A stretch of 64,000 nt of DNA, from assembly GCF_029945685.1 (NCBI RefSeq), contig NZ_JAQSDA010000011.1, forward strand, positions 33,026 to 97,025, read 5' to 3'. Origin of the DNA: Polaromonas sp. GTDB taxonomy: Bacteria; Pseudomonadota; Gammaproteobacteria; Burkholderiales; Burkholderiaceae_C. The first letter of the stretch is position 1, and every line of letters begins with the position of its first letter. A program made the translations under genes and the position numbers. The notes under the pieces are model-generated. The model had not been told where the DNA came from. It ran no database searches and saw only the letters and a list, made by a program, of their open reading frames with translations. Below, in pieces: positions 62,292 through 64,000 of this stretch.

Positions 62292-63005
62292 TCAACCCCC
62301 CAGGCCCGCAAACACATTTTGCACATCGTCGTTGCCGTCGATGGCGGCCAGGAAGGCTTCCACTTCTTCCAGGTCCGCGGCGCTCAGGCTGGCCGGGTCG
62401 ACAGGGTTTTTGGCCTTGTAGCCGAGCTTGGCCGACAGCACGGTAAAGCCATGGGCCGGCAGCGCGCGGCTGACGATGTCGAGGTCGGTCGCATCGGTCA
62501 GAAACATCGTGGTGCCGTCTTCATCGCCGGGCTCGAAGTCCTGGGCGCCGGCTTCAATCGCGGCCAGCTCGGGGTCGGCGCCCGCTGCCGCGGGTTCAGC
62601 CTCGATCATGCCGACATGGTCGAAATCCCAGGACACGGAGCCGGAGGTGCCCAGCTGCCCCTTGCGGAACAACACGCGCATTTCAGGGGCGGTGCGGTTC
62701 AGGTTGTCGGTCAGGCATTCGACCATGACGGGCACACGGTGCGGTGCGAAACCTTCGTAAATCACGTGTTCGTAATGAACCACATCTCCCGTGAGGCCGG
62801 CGCCTTTCTTGATGGCGCGCTCCAGGGTGTCCTTGGGCATGGAGACCTTGCGGGCCTGCTCGACCACCAGCCGCAGGCGTGCGTTCGACGCCGGGTCGGC
62901 GCCGTTGCGTGCCGCGATCATGATGTCCTTGGCCAGTCGGCCAAACAGCTTGCCCTTGGCATTGGCTGCCAGTTCCTTGCCTTTTGCTTTCCACTGCGCG
63001 CCCAT
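62292..63005 (-). CDS. yebC: YebC/PmpR-family regulator
   Basis: A 237-residue protein of the YebC/TACO1 family. [20 protein letters not shown] replaces the usual MAGHSKWANIKH start, marking the paralogue group lacking the GHSKW motif. The three-domain family body is otherwise intact ([34 protein letters not shown]). Family members act as DNA-binding regulators or aid translation of proline stretches. ATG 63005 is chosen over an upstream 27-codon extension. Confidence 0.9.
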   Translation of the reverse strand: MGAQWKAKGKELAANAKGKLFGRLAKDIMIAARNGADPASNARLRLVVEQARKVSMPKDTLERAIKKGAGLTGDVVHYEHVIYEGFAPHRVPVMVECLTDNLNRTAPEMRVLFRKGQLGTSGSVSWDFDHVGMIEAEPAAAGADPELAAIEAGAQDFEPGDEDGTTMFLTDATDLDIVSRALPAHGFTVLSAKLGYKAKNPVDPASLSAADLEEVEAFLAAIDGNDDVQNVFAGLGG

Positions 63006-63231
63006 GCTTGAAATTCCTTGGTGTTGCGGCGCTTGCATGCGCCTGGCTGGTTCGGGGGAGGGGGTCATGCGCGCTGTCTGAAACACCGAAGCACATCACC
63101 CAAGGGTTCCGGTTATACACCCATCCCCGGTCGATTCCGGCCGCCTGCCGAAGGTCAGGCGCGCACGCAACCCTGTCCCGGGCTGGTCGAACGCTGACTC
63201 GTCTACCATCAGGAAACGGGAGCCGTGCCGT

Positions 63232-64000
63232 ATGGCCGCCACTCGCCCAACCCCTGATCTAAAAAAAATGGCCACACCCCCTCCAGCGTCTCCCCGGCCC
63301 CAGCCCCCCAGTGCAATGCCCGCGGCAGCCGCCCGCCAGGGCCTGAGCGCCAGCGAGGCGACACGCCGCTTCGCCGAGCAGGGCCCCAACCTGCTGCCCG
63401 GCAGCGAACCCAAGTCCACCGCTGCCATCGTGCGCGAAGTGGTCACCGAACCGATGTTCCTGATGCTGCTGGCCGCCGGTGGCATCTACCTGGCGCTGGG
63501 CGACCGGGGCGAGGCGCTGTTCCTGCTGAGTTTTGTGTTCGTGGTCATCGCCATCACGCTGGTGCAGGAGCGCAAGACGCAGCGTGCGCTGGAGTCGCTG
63601 CGTGACCTGTCGGCTCCGCGCGCCCTGGTGATTCGGGACGGCCTGGAGCAGCGCATTGCCGGACGCGAGGTGGTGCTGGGTGACCTGCTGGTGCTGCACG
63701 AGGGCGACCGTATTGCCGCCGATGCGCTGCTGGTGGACGGTCAGCTGGAGGTTGATGAATCGCTGCTCACGGGTGAGGCCGTGCCCGTGACCAAGCTGCC
63801 CCTGGCACCGGGGGCCGGCGATGCCCCCGCCCCCGTGCCGGGCGGCGACGGCACGCCGGCCTCGGCCGCCAGCGCCGGGCCGCCCCAAGCAAGGCCAGCC
63901 CCCTCGGGGGGCAGCGCAGCACACGAAGTGGCAAGCGTGGGGGCATCGGCCGCCAGCGCCGGGCCGCCCCAAGCAAGGCCAGCCCCCTCGGGGGGCAGCG
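63232..64000 (+). CDS. Cation-transporting P-type ATPase, N-terminal part
   Basis: The open frame runs to the window end (256 codons). It begins with a cation ATPase N-domain (LSASEATRRFAEQGPNLLPG), the first two membrane helices (FLMLLAAGGIYLALG; LFLLSFVFVVIAITLVQER) and the actuator domain, with LLTGEAVPVTKL holding the TGE loop. The phosphorylation DKTG lies beyond the window. ATG 63232 is preceded by CGGGAG; ATG 63268 is possible. Right after the TGE loop the frame is filled with a Pro/Ala/Gly-rich stretch made of two in-frame 84-bp repeats, not expected in this family. It may or may not resume downstream. Confidence 0.85.
   Translation, partial: MAATRPTPDLKKMATPPPASPRPQPPSAMPAAAARQGLSASEATRRFAEQGPNLLPGSEPKSTAAIVREVVTEPMFLMLLAAGGIYLALGDRGEALFLLSFVFVVIAITLVQERKTQRALESLRDLSAPRALVIRDGLEQRIAGREVVLGDLLVLHEGDRIAADALLVDGQLEVDESLLTGEAVPVTKLPLAPGAGDAPAPVPGGDGTPASAASAGPPQARPAPSGGSAAHEVASVGASAASAGPPQARPAPSGGS
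63862..64000 (+). repeat. 84-bp tandem repeat inside the P-type ATPase gene
   Basis: Unit 63862-63945 is followed by a second unit from 63946, identical over all 55 bases visible. The period is 28 codons, so the frame is kept (AASAGPPQARPAPSGGSA per unit). Each unit contains CCCCCTCGGGGGGCAGCG, CACGAAGTGG and CGTGGGGGC, the GC-rich repeat also found at 31040-31140. Confidence 0.9.

Overview
The window looks like a chromosomal segment of a betaproteobacterium of the order Burkholderiales, most likely family Comamonadaceae (Polaromonas, Rhodoferax or Variovorax-like). The grounds are high GC, the thrS-infC-rpmI-rplT-pheS-pheT-ihfA-MerR-tRNA-Pro order, a class I phaC-phaA-phaB cluster, Bug-type and TRAP binding proteins, and many copies of a short palindromic interspersed repeat. 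The genus is inference; no rRNA is present.

Layout. 1-3.3 kb: a drug/metabolite exporter, a gamma-glutamylcyclotransferase-like protein, and isocitrate lyase (aceA) behind an AT-rich control region. 3.4-11.9 kb: the translation block. thrS is preceded by a Thr-rich leader ORF and an intrinsic terminator, which suggests attenuation. infC appears to use an ATC start. rpmI-rplT, pheST, ihfA, a MerR-type regulator and tRNA-Pro(GGG) follow. 12.3-16.3 kb: an orphan four-PAS histidine kinase, rdgC and a NUDIX hydrolase. 16.3-32.6 kb: an aromatic catabolic region with two divergently controlled operons. A MarR-linked operon encodes a flavin hydroxylase of 3-hydroxybenzoate 6-hydroxylase type, an FAD oxidoreductase, gentisate 1,2-dioxygenase, fumarylpyruvate hydrolase and a TRAP transporter. 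A GntR-linked operon encodes a Rieske oxygenase, a glutamine-synthetase-like ligase, a 2Fe-2S ferredoxin and a small monooxygenase-fold protein. A maleylpyruvate-isomerase-like GST at 31.2 kb could complete the gentisate route. 32.5-37 kb: polyhydroxybutyrate synthesis. 37-49.4 kb: housekeeping genes (KefB/YbaL-type antiporter, RNase H-like, PhoH, Bcp, alaA-hom-thrC, molybdenum cofactor genes mobB-moeA-moaD-moaE). 49.4-55.8 kb: MarR, Bug protein, a second flavin monooxygenase, and clpB. 55.8-61.8 kb: an accessory patch with a 161-bp MITE-like palindrome, a RelE/Xre toxin-antitoxin pair, a methyltransferase, a secreted DUF1566 protein and a low-GC membrane-anchored HerA-type ATPase. 61.9-64 kb: DUF3297, a YebC regulator and the start of a P-type ATPase that runs off the window.

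The most unusual feature is repeat activity. About fourteen copies of one palindromic repeat family lie between genes, and some lie in frame inside coding sequences (EamA transporter, pgeF, ferredoxin N-terminus). A second GC-rich repeat is tandemly duplicated in frame inside the P-type ATPase. Three MITE-like inverted-repeat elements occur, two flanked by CTAG; the third seems to supply the ribosome binding site and start codon of moaD. The strongest candidates for undescribed biology are the thrS leader, these repeats as sources of protein and regulatory sequence, the glutamine synthetase-Rieske operon beside a gentisate operon, and the membrane HerA-DUF1566 pair.
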